A stretch of DNA of 43,006 nucleotides from Desulfobulbus sp. (GTDB taxonomy: Bacteria > Desulfobacterota > Desulfobulbia > Desulfobulbales > Desulfobulbaceae): assembly GCA_028684915.1 (NCBI GenBank), contig JAQUEZ010000032.1:1-43006 (forward strand), written 5' to 3'. Position 1 is the stretch's first letter. Each line of letters begins with the position of its first letter. This document shows positions 24,708 through 32,955 of the stretch, in pieces. The translations under genes and the position numbers were made by a program. Under the pieces are notes generated by a model that worked only from the letters and a program-made list of their open reading frames with translations, made no database searches and was not told the origin of the DNA.

Positions 24708-25370
24708 TCACACCTCCGCGCTCTGTGCAGGTTGCGTCCGTTTTTTCAGGTCACGGCGGATTAAAAAACAGGATTCGAGGCGATTTTCGAGTTCAAGAAA
24801 AAGTTCATGACAGTGGTTTTCCCAATCACTGGACTTTGTTTCCATTTCATCGATAAGATCATGCAGGATAAGGAGCGCCCCTCCCGTGTTGTCGTCACTG
24901 GCTATTGTGCTATCGCTTTGCAAAAGAAAATAAGCAACGGACCTGAGTTTCAAAATCGTTTCGAGCGAGTCCGGCAGGGGTTTTCCATCAAGAGTACGGC
25001 GGGGGCTTAACCCATCCATGAGCTCCTCGGCGGTGATGGGCGAACTCTGGGTGATTTCCTGCTTGCTGCCCTGCTCCTGGGTGACCAATTCGCGGTAGTC
25101 CAGCAGGTGTGCACGGGAAATTGTCAGTGCCTGGGTAATCAGTTGGGCGACGTTGGGCGGTATCCCCTCTGTTCCCGCCTTTTTGGCTTTCTTTGTCCGC
25201 CAATGATGCCGGACCCGCTCCAGGGCCACATCAACCAGGGTAATGTTGTCGGAAATCTCGATAGCCTTACGGAATCCGCAAGAGTGGTCGGTGTCGTTTT
25301 GGGAAGGATTGGATTGATTGACAGGGTGGTTTTCGGGCGTGCTGGTGGCGGGACTGGTGGCGTGTTTCAT
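24708..25370 (-). CDS. 220-residue hypothetical protein
   Basis: First gene of the four-gene primase operon, with CGGAG eight bases before ATG 25370. Residues 1-35 are Ser/Thr/Asn-rich and probably disordered; the remainder is likely helical. A basic tail (RRDLKKR) could contact nucleic acid. No family recognised. An upstream in-frame start exists but would run through the hairpin region. Confidence 0.6.
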   Translation of the reverse strand: MKHATSPATSTPENHPVNQSNPSQNDTDHSCGFRKAIEISDNITLVDVALERVRHHWRTKKAKKAGTEGIPPNVAQLITQALTISRAHLLDYRELVTQEQGSKQEITQSSPITAEELMDGLSPRRTLDGKPLPDSLETILKLRSVAYFLLQSDSTIASDDNTGGALLILHDLIDEMETKSSDWENHCHELFLELENRLESCFLIRRDLKKRTQPAQSAEV

Positions 25371-25429
25371 GCTTGTTCTCCGAGTGTCGTGGGATTTTAA
25401 GCCCCCCGTTGCGCGACCAAACGCAAAAA

Positions 25430-25502
25430 GGGGCGGACTATGTGGGTTGGTCGACCGGCACTCGGACCGGCAGGGGTTGCCCCCTCCCCACATAGCCGCC
25501 CC
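25430..25502 (-). terminator. large terminator-like hairpin, possibly a small RNA
   Basis: GGGGCGG-A-CTATGTGGG (25430-25446) pairs with CCCACATAGCCGCCCC (25487-25502), 16 bp with one bulge. On the minus strand a five-T run follows. The 40-nt apical region contains further GC pairing. Read leftward it would end transcription before the four-gene primase operon or form the 3' end of a small RNA. Confidence 0.6.
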
Positions 25503-25553
25503 AAAGAAAAAGCAAGCTATGGTGCAAACGCACTACGCCTGAACGATAGGCAC

Positions 25554-25584
25554 AAAAAAACCGCCGAACTGGAGTTGTGGCGGT
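25554..25584 (-). terminator. rho-independent terminator on the minus strand
   Basis: On the minus strand, ACCGCC and GGCGGT (complement of 25560-25565 and 25579-25584) form a stem followed by seven T (complement of 25554-25560). It lies downstream of the zinc-ribbon gene at 25957-26703 and would separate it from the primase operon. Confidence 0.6.
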
Positions 25585-25612
25585 GCGTCCGCCGAGTGTT
25601 CGGGCGACCAAG

Positions 25613-25655
25613 CCCGGCAAACGTTTTTTGCGTTTGCGTTCTTATCTTTGCCGGG
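25613..25655. repeat. 9-bp hairpin
   Basis: CCCGGCAAA (25613-25621) pairs perfectly with TTTGCCGGG (25647-25655) around a 25-nt loop that itself holds TTTTTTGCGTTTGCG. No T-run follows directly. Confidence 0.45.
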
Positions 25656-25956
25656 AAGTTGGGCGATTGTCAACCTTGAAGTGTGTTGATTCTTGCGGTG
25701 AGCCTTTCTTTATTTTCGCCCTTGCCCCCATGGGTGGACCTGTTCAGGGCTGGTGGAAAGAAAAAAGGTTGAATGGTGTGGGTCCTCCCAGAGGTTTGGA
25801 GTGTCACGGGTACGATTGACCGCTCCCCTCCCGCGCGGGTTAAACCTAAATTTGGGTGGAAAAACGGAATGGGTGGGTTCATTTTAAGTAACATTGTGGT
25901 GCTGTCGTATTGCGGGGTTCCGGCTTGTTTATGCACAAAATGTGGAAATTCTATCT

Positions 25957-26703
25957 CTAAACCGTTTGATTCGATCCTTGCTTTTTTTTTGCTGGTTGGC
26001 GGGCTTCCTGCTGGATAATTCGACCTGATGACTGAAAAGTGAACACAATTCCCCCGCGCCTACCGATGGTCACGACGAGGCCCGGCTTGATCCACACCGG
26101 CAACCATGCCAATCCCCAAGGTCCTGCAGGCCAACGGAATTTTGACCGGCGGACAAGGGCCGCGATTGTCCAACCGGCTGCCAGTAACGCGGCCTTGTTC
26201 TCTTTGATCCATGGCCAGGCAGCGGCAAAGTTAGCAAGCTGCTCTTCATTTGGCGGGATCCTTGCCGGTTGGGTGATCGCGGAAGTCTCGTTCCCCTCTC
26301 CGGATGGAATAAATTCAGCATCCAATGAAGGTTCCTGCCGATCCGGACCGGTGGCTTCAACGGGATACCCGAAAAGCCCAGGAGCGCAGGACCTGCAAGC
26401 AAATCCTCCTCCCTCGATATGCAGGAATGACCGCCCACGACATACCGGGCATGGAGCCAGAAAAGAAAGGCGCTCTGGTTTTCGGTTGAGGATGCGGCGG
26501 CGTTCTTCAACCTCTTCCGGGGATGGTTTCCAGATATCCAGTTCACTTTCTTTGGCCCCGTCCTGTCGCTCATCCTCGGTTGTTATCCTCGGTAAGGTGG
26601 TCGCCCTACTTGATGGCCTCGGCAAGAGTTGCACTCGCGGTTGGTTGTTGGCCGATTGCTCCTCGGCAGTGTTTAACCGTTCGATGGCGTCAAACAGTGC
26701 CAT
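25957..26703 (-). CDS. zinc-ribbon protein of unknown function (248 residues)
   Basis: A zinc ribbon CPxC-(14)-CxxC is visible at residues 85-106. A Pro/Arg-rich linker precedes it, and the C-terminal third is rich in Trp and Ala (about 160-225). ATG 26703 follows GGTGGTG. A longer in-frame reading would translate the repeat array and is rejected. It lies just beyond the candidate origin and on the same strand as the primases, so a DNA-binding or replication role is plausible but unproven. Confidence 0.6.
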   Translation of the reverse strand: MALFDAIERLNTAEEQSANNQPRVQLLPRPSSRATTLPRITTEDERQDGAKESELDIWKPSPEEVEERRRILNRKPERLSFLAPCPVCRGRSFLHIEGGGFACRSCAPGLFGYPVEATGPDRQEPSLDAEFIPSGEGNETSAITQPARIPPNEEQLANFAAAWPWIKENKAALLAAGWTIAALVRRSKFRWPAGPWGLAWLPVWIKPGLVVTIGRRGGIVFTFQSSGRIIQQEARQPAKKKQGSNQTV

Positions 26704-26785
26704 GATCACCACCGATATTCGAGAAAATGAGGGGGCCAAGGTCAGGAAAGAAGGTGCCCAAAACACAGAATTGACTAATTTGGGT

Positions 26786-27107
26786 GTGCCCAAAGAGCTT
26801 TTTACCGTGCCCAAAAGCGTTTTCCCCGTGCCCAAATGAGGGGAAAGGATTCAAGCCCACTAATGGGGCATATATATAAATATTTAATATTATTATATAA
26901 TATATATTGAAAGAATGAATTGGGCACGGTGGGCACACTGGGCACGGGGGTATTTCTCTATTACGCGTAATGTTTCCAACCGGTGTCTTGCATACGTTTC
27001 TATATATAACAATGGGGGCGTGCCCACCGTGCCCACCGTGCCCAGCCTTTAATTTCAATAAGTTAGGCCGTGCCCAAGAATAATTCCCACCGTGCCCACT
27101 GTGCCCA
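26786..27107. repeat. candidate replication origin: GTGCCCA iterons around an A/T tract
   Basis: GTGCCCA occurs forward at 26786, 26807, 26828, 27020, 27029, 27038, 27070, 27092 and 27101. It occurs inverted at 26921, 26930 and 26939. Within each cluster the period is exactly 9 bp. Between the clusters lies 26870-26908, 39 bp of pure A/T. Iterons beside an AT-rich unwinding element, directly downstream of a primase gene, is the classic form of a plasmid or satellite origin. Function is inferred. Confidence 0.65.
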
Positions 27108-27129
27108 AATTGTGGTTTTACCCCTGGCA

Positions 27130-29754
27130 TCATTCACCCTCTTCAATTGCCAAGTGGCTATTTTTGTGCCATTCTATATCGAAAACCCAGACCCTTCTTC
27201 TTTTAGTGCGCCCTGATTGGTCCGTGTCCGGGTCGTTGGGGAATCGGTAGCCTAATCCATTTCTGATGAATGAAGGGTGTCGCTGCAAGGCTGTATTAAG
27301 GGGTTCGCTTGCCTGGAAATTGAGACCTTTATTTCTGAGGATGTTTTCCACCTTCGGCAGATTGACCAGCAACCAACCTTTTTCGGTATCGATGTGGTAA
27401 GCGGTTGCTGCCTTTTCTTCGTCAATAGTGTCGAGCAGTTCAAAAAAGTGGTCGGCAATGGTGGTTTGTCTGGTCGCTGCGCTGATGCACTTCCGCTTGC
27501 CGATTTCCTTCATGAAGGCGATGAAGGCTTGGTCGGTCCGGATATTGAAGCAAGAGCAGAACAACCGGTAAAAGGATAAAATCAGAGCGTGGTTGTCGAG
27601 TACGCGGCGCTCGATCATGGGGGCAAGGTCAGACCGCGCTGTGCTGTATTCTCTTTGCCAGGCGCTTTCAAAGTGTGATCTGTTTAAAAGGACCTGCTGC
27701 ATTACTCCGGCAAGGACCTTTTTCCCTGTGCCCATCAATTTTTCATAGGCTGCCCGGCTGGTGTCGGTGAGGTCTTCGGCTTTGAACTGTAGGCTGATAA
27801 CGCGTTGGCGCTCGGCTTTGGAACTGAATGGTTCTACGTTTTGAACAAACATAAGGGCGCCAAGAAATGGAGATTCCTTGGTCTGCAAGTCAGCGCTAAA
27901 GGCGGCTTGCACCTGCAATGGGCCTCGGTTGAAACCGGTCAACAGCATGGAATAGTCAAAGCCTTTTTCGTTTCGCTCGTTATCCTCGAGCAAGGGCGTG
28001 AACATGCCGGACACCTGGCCAATCGTCCGAACCATGCCTTTTTTGGAGTTTAATTGACTGATAGGCAAGCCCTCGCCTTCACGGCCCTGAATATTGTTCA
28101 AGAGAACAACCAAGGCGCTCTTGCCTGCCGCTGGATCTCCCCAAAGGGAAATGAAAGGGAAGAAACTTTCTTCTTCTTTGATCTGATTAACGAACCACCC
28201 AGCGAGCGCCCAAGAAAAAGCGGCCACACCATTCAAACCCCATGCCTCCCTGATCCCGTGAAAAACGTCCTGAACCTGCTTTGGGGTGATGCTTTCCGGG
28301 GTGATTGCCTTGGTTTCCCCATGGGCCGGTGGTCGGAAAAATCGATTGTGGCCAATGCGAAAATGGCCGCGTTTATCCGGATGAAGGAGTTGGCCACCGG
28401 TATCAACTCCCCATCGGGGAAATACATAGGCCGCATTTTCTGTCTGGTATCCAATGACGGTGAGTTGCTGCACCTCCGGTGCTTTAGCAGTTGTGATTTT
28501 AGCCTGAATGGCAGAGGCCGCCCTGTGATCGCCTTCAAAATTGACCTTGGCAAATGAGAGGAAAAACTCATTCAACGTGCGGGCCGTACTGAGATCGCGA
28601 CCGGATGCGGTAGCCTCTAAGGGGCGGCGGCCTTTTTGGCTTGGGGTGACTTCCAAGTTGTAACGGAATTCGGGTCGTGTTGGGTTGGCGGTATCAATCA
28701 CATAGGAAATAACCTTGATAGAAGCCCTGAGTATGCGGCGGGTTTCCAGATAGGGCGGCAGGTCGCTGCCCCTCGGGCTCTTGAGCTGCGCGAAATATGT
28801 TTCACGGTTGAAATCAAAGAGTTCCGGTGGGTGCTGGTGGAATTGGTGGTAGATATCTGCCCACTGTGCAGCTGACTCGGCCAAAGCAAGTTTGCCGTTG
28901 TTCTTGAAGCGGGGGAGTGCTTCTTCCAACTTCTTCTTTGCCTGGCCTGGTGTGGCTGATCCGGTTAAAAGGTCATTCCAATCATGGCCAGTGTCGCAAA
29001 GAATGGCTTCCAATCCCTGATATACCTTGAACCACTTTCTGCAGGCGGACCGGCCAGCTTCATCGTTATCAAAGGAAACCACCTTTTGGGGGAACTCAGA
29101 TAGGTCGATCTTGGCTGGATCCTGGCCCGCAGCCAAAACAGCTATCGCTTGTTGGTCCATGGCCAGGAGTGAAAGGGCGTCGATAATGCCCTCTGTGATC
29201 CAAACAGGTTGGGTGGGATCGTAAGAAAAGCCGGGGTGTCGCCAGTAAAGCCCGGAATGGGAGCCTATATTATGAGATTTTCCGTCACCTGGGAGCGAGT
29301 TGAACAACCGTCCATTGGCCTGTTGCCTACCCTGTACATCCTTTCCCACGGTGAACATGACCGCCCCGCCGCCGGTGTTGCGGACGTTGGCCAGATACCA
29401 AAAATTGAGGCCCTGCAGGAGCGCTTCCGGTATACCGCGGCTTAATAAGTATTCCCTGGCCGGGCGGTGGGGTTCGGCTTTGGTGGGCTTGAAGTCCGTG
29501 TCAAAATTCCTTTTGAGTTCCTGGAAGAGTTCCAGGGTTTTGGTTCGAGCTCCACATTGGGAAAGGCGGTTACAGTTGATCGCCATTGGGCTGTTCAGGT
29601 ACGCCCAGCCAGCAGCCTTTTCCCCGCAAGCAGGGCAGGTTAACCCCTGTATAGTGCTTCCCGATATCCGTGTTGTGTCGGTCCACCACTCGCTGTTCTT
29701 CAGGCATTCCAGGACCTTTCCGCCCAGGGAACTGTTGTTCTCAAACCTGCTCAT
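27130..29754 (-). CDS. TOPRIM primase-helicase (phage/satellite type)
   Basis: The 874-residue protein has an N-terminal zinc finger (C40, C43, C61, C67) and a TOPRIM region with WITEGIIDAL and FDNDEAGR (about 185-240). A superfamily-3-like or DnaB-like ATPase follows, with Walker A GDPAAGKSA near 535. The order resembles a T7 gp4- or P4-like primase-helicase. ATG 29754 is preceded by AGAGGG and overlaps the previous gene by 14 bp. It is only distantly like the DUF3631 primase at 21892-24078, so the element carries two different primases. Its stop is directly followed by the GTGCCCA array. Confidence 0.82.
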   Translation of the reverse strand: MSRFENNSSLGGKVLECLKNSEWWTDTTRISGSTIQGLTCPACGEKAAGWAYLNSPMAINCNRLSQCGARTKTLELFQELKRNFDTDFKPTKAEPHRPAREYLLSRGIPEALLQGLNFWYLANVRNTGGGAVMFTVGKDVQGRQQANGRLFNSLPGDGKSHNIGSHSGLYWRHPGFSYDPTQPVWITEGIIDALSLLAMDQQAIAVLAAGQDPAKIDLSEFPQKVVSFDNDEAGRSACRKWFKVYQGLEAILCDTGHDWNDLLTGSATPGQAKKKLEEALPRFKNNGKLALAESAAQWADIYHQFHQHPPELFDFNRETYFAQLKSPRGSDLPPYLETRRILRASIKVISYVIDTANPTRPEFRYNLEVTPSQKGRRPLEATASGRDLSTARTLNEFFLSFAKVNFEGDHRAASAIQAKITTAKAPEVQQLTVIGYQTENAAYVFPRWGVDTGGQLLHPDKRGHFRIGHNRFFRPPAHGETKAITPESITPKQVQDVFHGIREAWGLNGVAAFSWALAGWFVNQIKEEESFFPFISLWGDPAAGKSALVVLLNNIQGREGEGLPISQLNSKKGMVRTIGQVSGMFTPLLEDNERNEKGFDYSMLLTGFNRGPLQVQAAFSADLQTKESPFLGALMFVQNVEPFSSKAERQRVISLQFKAEDLTDTSRAAYEKLMGTGKKVLAGVMQQVLLNRSHFESAWQREYSTARSDLAPMIERRVLDNHALILSFYRLFCSCFNIRTDQAFIAFMKEIGKRKCISAATRQTTIADHFFELLDTIDEEKAATAYHIDTEKGWLLVNLPKVENILRNKGLNFQASEPLNTALQRHPSFIRNGLGYRFPNDPDTDQSGRTKRRRVWVFDIEWHKNSHLAIEEGE

Positions 29755-30298
29755 CACGAACCCTCTGGGTCTCCCTGAAGAAGATGACAAGTGCGTCCCC
29801 GATAATTAAAGACGGCTTTAGCAAGGCTTTGGCGTCTGGTTTGCTCTTTTTCCCCAAGGTATGGACTTTTTCAATTATCTCTTGGCAAGCTATATCTATA
29901 TGACCGAAAAATTTCGTGATAATAATCAGTTCGTCTACCGCCAGGGGGGTTTTCTTTTTCTCGTACCGCCTGCTTATGAAAGCACTTGCCATGCGTTCGG
30001 TTTCCTCCGGACTGCATCCGGGAATACATGCCGGTGGCCGATAGTCTTTTCGCCTTGCCAGTTCGAAACCGTCATCGAAATCTTCTGTGGGATGCTCTTC
30101 GTATGCGAGTCTTTCCAGGTGAAACTGAAATTGAAAAATTCCTTCTTCATCCGCCCTCGCAATGGCTTTGAATAGAGGGGATTTAAACGGATAAGCAGAC
30201 GAAGCCAAACGCCGCACGCGGCTAATGTGGTCCGCAAAACCGGTAAACTGGATGCCTAGCTGAATGTATTCATTTGTAGTTAGGAGTGTTTTCTTCAT
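29741..30298 (-). CDS. 185-residue hypothetical protein
   Basis: It starts four bases inside the alpA-like gene end (ATGA) and overlaps the primase start by 14 bp, so it is a coupled operon member. The soluble, mixed-charge protein has several aromatic helices. No recognised motif. Confidence 0.65.
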   Translation of the reverse strand: MKKTLLTTNEYIQLGIQFTGFADHISRVRRLASSAYPFKSPLFKAIARADEEGIFQFQFHLERLAYEEHPTEDFDDGFELARRKDYRPPACIPGCSPEETERMASAFISRRYEKKKTPLAVDELIIITKFFGHIDIACQEIIEKVHTLGKKSKPDAKALLKPSLIIGDALVIFFRETQRVRDEQV

Positions 30299-30501
30299 GC
30301 TGTAGCCTCCTCGGCGTTAGCGATGGGGAGGCTTTCAATCCAGGCATAAACAGAGCTGGATTTCCAACGGACGGAGCGGGTGCCCAGCTTTACCGGCGGT
30401 GGGAACCCACCCTCTTGGATAAGGGTATACAGCTTACTTTTCTTTAGACCGACAATGGTCTCTACTTCGGGAAGGCGTAACAGGGATTCGGTTGGGTGCA
30501 T
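30295..30501 (-). CDS. AlpA-family DNA-binding regulator / excisionase
   Basis: The 68-residue protein carries the AlpA/MerR-like winged helix: LLRLPEVETIVGLKKSKLYTLI as the helix-turn-helix, then GGFPPPVKLGTRSVRWKSSSVYAWIES. Such proteins regulate integrase and excision in P4-like elements. ATG 30501 is chosen because GGAGG lies eight bases before it. It heads the primase operon and faces the repeats at 30615-30642. Confidence 0.88.
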   Translation of the reverse strand: MHPTESLLRLPEVETIVGLKKSKLYTLIQEGGFPPPVKLGTRSVRWKSSSVYAWIESLPIANAEEATA

Positions 30502-30614
30502 GATATAGTCCTCCATGCGTTGTTCCAGTTGGGCCCCCAAAAGTCCATATTGAGCGCCATGAATGAGGACTATCTATTTGAAATTTATAAATTATTCAAA
30601 TTTGAGAGAGCGGG

Positions 30615-30642
30615 CACCGGTGGTCACGGGTGATCACCGGTG
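30615..30642. promoter_or_regulatory. three tandem CACCGGTG-type octamers with 10-bp period
   Basis: CACCGGTG (30615), CACGGGTG (30625) and CACCGGTG (30635) lie exactly one helical turn apart. The perfect copies are palindromes. A protein would bind all on one face of the DNA. Position upstream of alpA suggests an operator or excision-related site. Confidence 0.5.
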
Positions 30643-30722
30643 GGAAGTTTGCGGCAATTTTCCACCGGGAACGGGGGGAATGAAGGGAAATGCGTTGGGA
30701 TGGAAAGAAAATATATTCAAAC

Positions 30723-30745
30723 AAAACAGATATATAGTCTGTTTT
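30723..30745. promoter_or_regulatory. palindromic operator candidate
   Basis: AAAACAGA (30723-30730) and TCTGTTTT (30738-30745) form an 8-bp perfect inverted repeat around TATATAG. It looks like a site for a dimeric repressor; none is assigned. Confidence 0.45.
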
Positions 30746-30815
30746 TCTGTCTTGCTGGGTAGTGAAAAAAACATACCCATGAAAAGGCATGGCGGGGAGT
30801 GAAAGGGAAGTTGTT

Positions 30816-31535
30816 TTATTTTAGCCGCTTAGCAGCTTTTTTTTCTCCCGCTTTTCGCTCGCTGTATTTGCCGTATTTGGTGATCAGGTCTAATAATTCA
30901 TCTTCGTAAGCCCACACTCTATGTCCTTCATGGTGAATAACATGCGGCATCTTGACGACTGATTCTGCTTTTTCGATGGTCTTTTTGCTCCTTTTCGCCG
31001 CCATCTCGATATCTTTCCATGTCGTCAATTTTATTCTTTCAGGTTCTGATGGCGGTAATTTTATACTTGAATGAGTGTTACCCGTGTCTGGCTGCAATAC
31101 TGGTCGTTTGGGTAATATTTTCTCGATATCATTAGTTTTAAAAATGCTTTTGCTGATAATTTCGAAAATTCTTTCGCTATTCCAGCCTGCTTCTATTTCG
31201 AGGAACTGGGACAGGGCAAGGTTTCGCCTGGTATCATGGTTGAAGTTCTGATCGTCTGGGAACTCCTGTTTAATTCGTGCCCAGTTTTTAAAAAAACGGT
31301 GTAAAATACCCCATGGTGCGACGGGGGAGTCTTTTTTTATATTAATTCTATCTTGTTGGATTATTGAAAGATAATCTTGAATTTCTTTGAATTGATTCTC
31401 TAAAAAATGCCAATTTACAGGTTCCTCATCATGGTCATAAGCTGTTAATTGCCCGCTGCGAACTGCAGAGATAAGGGTCGGTTTGTTTGCAAAATCGAGT
31501 TGAATTATTTCACCAGCAGTAAGCCATTTTTCCAT
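30816..31535 (-). CDS. 239-residue hypothetical protein with MerR/excisionase-like C terminus
   Basis: ATG 31535 follows GAGG. The N-terminal part (KWLTAGEIIQLDFANKPTLISAV) and the C-terminal part (LTTWKDIEMAAKRSKKTIEKAE, then GHRVWAYEDELLDLI) each resemble a small winged-helix DNA-binding unit. The middle is AT-rich and unrecognised. Lying between integrase and AlpA, it may control integration or excision. The domain call is by pattern only. Confidence 0.6.
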   Translation of the reverse strand: MEKWLTAGEIIQLDFANKPTLISAVRSGQLTAYDHDEEPVNWHFLENQFKEIQDYLSIIQQDRINIKKDSPVAPWGILHRFFKNWARIKQEFPDDQNFNHDTRRNLALSQFLEIEAGWNSERIFEIISKSIFKTNDIEKILPKRPVLQPDTGNTHSSIKLPPSEPERIKLTTWKDIEMAAKRSKKTIEKAESVVKMPHVIHHEGHRVWAYEDELLDLITKYGKYSERKAGEKKAAKRLK

Positions 31536-31567
31536 TTGATCCTCGTTTTCAAATGAGCCTCTGAGAA

Positions 31568-31637
31568 ACAAGCACGGAAGCCGCCAGAGGTAGCGGTTTT
31601 CAGCGGAAATGATCAGTTTCCGCCTATCCGTGCTTGT
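31568..31637. ncRNA. three-way-junction structure next to the integrase gene
   Basis: The outer stem ACAAGCACGGA (31568-31578) pairs perfectly with TCCGTGCTTGT (31627-31637). Inside, AGCCGC (31579-31584) pairs with GCGGTT (31593-31598, one G-U), and GCGGAAA (31603-31609) pairs with TTTCCGC (31617-31623). Three helices of 11, 6 and 7 bp fill 70 nt almost without gaps. It lies just past the integrase stop on the leftward strand; no T-run follows. It could be a structured RNA or a processing signal. Confidence 0.5.
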
Positions 31638-31653
31638 GTTCTGGTGCCGGTTG

Positions 31654-32892
31654 TTACTCCCCGGCTGCTGCCTTCTTGCCGATTGGCACAATATCTGCCC
31701 CATGTTCAAGGTGGTGCAGGTGGTCTGCCCACCATTGCATCATTTGGGTTCGTTCCTGCATGTACTCGCTTCGGTGGTAGGCGGCCCTGATGGCATCCTT
31801 CTCTTTGTGGGCCAGTTGGCGTTCAATGGCGTCCGGGTTCCAGCCGGTTTCATTGGCTATGGTGCTGAACAAAGCGCGGAAACCATGCACAGTTGCCTTT
31901 GAGTGGTAGCCGATACGGTACAATGCAAAGAGCATAGTGTTTTCACTGAGGGGTTTTTCAGGATAATGGACGCCAGGAAAAACCAAGGGTTGGTTGCCGT
32001 GGAGAATCTTCAACCGGTTTAGGATGGCGACTGTCTGTTTCGAGAGGGGAACGGCGTGGGCCGCCTTCATCTTCATGCGCTCGGCGGGAATGATCCAAAG
32101 GCGTTTTTCAAGGTCAATCTCCGCCCAGGTAGCCCCGCGAACCTCTCCGGAACGGGCGGCGGTAAGGATAGTGAATTGCAACGCAAGCTTGGTGGTGGTG
32201 TGAATATCTGATTTAGTGAGGGCCTGCAGGAACTCCGGTAGCTCTGCGGGTTTTATCATGGGGTGGTGAACTACTTTACGGGAAATCAACACGCCCCGCA
32301 TATCGGCTGCCGGGTTGTAGGTTGCCCGCCCGGTCTGGATGGCATAGCGAAACACGCCATTCATGATTTCAAGGCATTTCTTAGCAGTCTCGCCAGCTCC
32401 ACGGGATTCAACCGCTCGAATGATCTTCAGAACCATAGGCGGGGTTACCTGGTCGATAGGGATTACGCCGATAGCGGGGAAGACGTTGCCCGTCAGCTTG
32501 GCCAGGTTTGACTTTGCATACCCGGCGGACCATCGCGCTTGCCTATAGTGGTGCCATTCGTAGGCCACTGTCTCAAAGCTGTTGGCCGCCAGGTTCCTTT
32601 CTTCTTCTTTGGCTTCGATAGCGGCTTGCTTTTGTTGCTTGCGCTCTTCGGATAGGTTGATACCGGCCTTGACCTTCTCCCGGATCTCGGCGCGTTCCTT
32701 GCGGGCTGCCTCAAGGGAAATGATAGGGTATTCCCCAATGACGTATGTGGATTCCTTGCCAGAGATGGTGTAGCGGTAGCGCCATGTTTTCATGCCGCTT
32801 GGGGCGATGTACAGATAAAGGCCTTTTCCGTCGGTGAGCTTGAAGGGCTTATCCTTGGATTTGGCGTTGCGGACTTCAATTGCGGTGAGCAT
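31654..32892 (-). CDS. int: P4-type tyrosine recombinase (integrase)
   Basis: The 412-residue protein has the DUF4102 arm-binding N terminus (LTDGKGLYLYIAPSGMKTWRYRY), a core-binding SAM-like domain (about 100-190) and a catalytic domain. Arg is in AARSGEVR, His-x-x-Arg in HGFR, His in QLAHK, and the nucleophile Tyr in SEYMQERTQMMQWWADHL. It catalyses integration and excision at tRNA-Leu. Position beside the tRNA and orientation toward the element interior are typical. All catalytic residues are present, so it should be active. Confidence 0.95.
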   Translation of the reverse strand: MLTAIEVRNAKSKDKPFKLTDGKGLYLYIAPSGMKTWRYRYTISGKESTYVIGEYPIISLEAARKERAEIREKVKAGINLSEERKQQKQAAIEAKEEERNLAANSFETVAYEWHHYRQARWSAGYAKSNLAKLTGNVFPAIGVIPIDQVTPPMVLKIIRAVESRGAGETAKKCLEIMNGVFRYAIQTGRATYNPAADMRGVLISRKVVHHPMIKPAELPEFLQALTKSDIHTTTKLALQFTILTAARSGEVRGATWAEIDLEKRLWIIPAERMKMKAAHAVPLSKQTVAILNRLKILHGNQPLVFPGVHYPEKPLSENTMLFALYRIGYHSKATVHGFRALFSTIANETGWNPDAIERQLAHKEKDAIRAAYHRSEYMQERTQMMQWWADHLHHLEHGADIVPIGKKAAAGE

Positions 32893-32955
32893 GTGGGGTC
32901 GCCTCTCTGTTGGGGGAAGAGGAGAAATAGCGGGTATTCGTGGAGCGGGTAGATT

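Larger units (their letters stand above)
25371..25956. other. 586-bp non-coding block with three strong hairpins
   Basis: No supported gene on either strand. It contains the terminator-like hairpins at 25430-25502 and 25554-25584 and the hairpin 25613-25655. A 12-bp inverted pair CAAACGCAAAAA (25418-25429) / TTTTTGCGTTTG (25625-25636) encloses all three. The part beyond 25700 shows nothing distinctive. Confidence 0.6.
30502..30815. other. 314-bp regulatory gap upstream of the alpA-like operon
   Basis: No gene supported. It contains the 10-bp-spaced octamers at 30615-30642 and the palindrome at 30723-30745, and must hold the promoter of the leftward alpA-primase operon. Confidence 0.55.

Noticed and set aside
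25438..25819. Short frames in the hairpin block
   Set aside because: They read through strong inverted repeats and have no start signals.
26704..26835. N-terminal extension of the zinc-ribbon gene
   Set aside because: The extra 44 codons run through the repeat array; ATG 26703 has its own ribosome binding site.
21701..27107. CRISPR arrays
   Set aside because: The repeats are 6-9 bp long, occur in both orientations and lack regular unique spacers; no cas genes are present.
26690..27133. Leftward 147-codon frame rich in Gly-His
   Set aside because: It is a translation of the GTGCCCA repeats and the A/T tract, with no ribosome binding site; the repeat explains the composition.
30563..30802. 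Rightward 79-codon frame
   Set aside because: It crosses the phased octamers and the palindrome and has no ribosome binding site.
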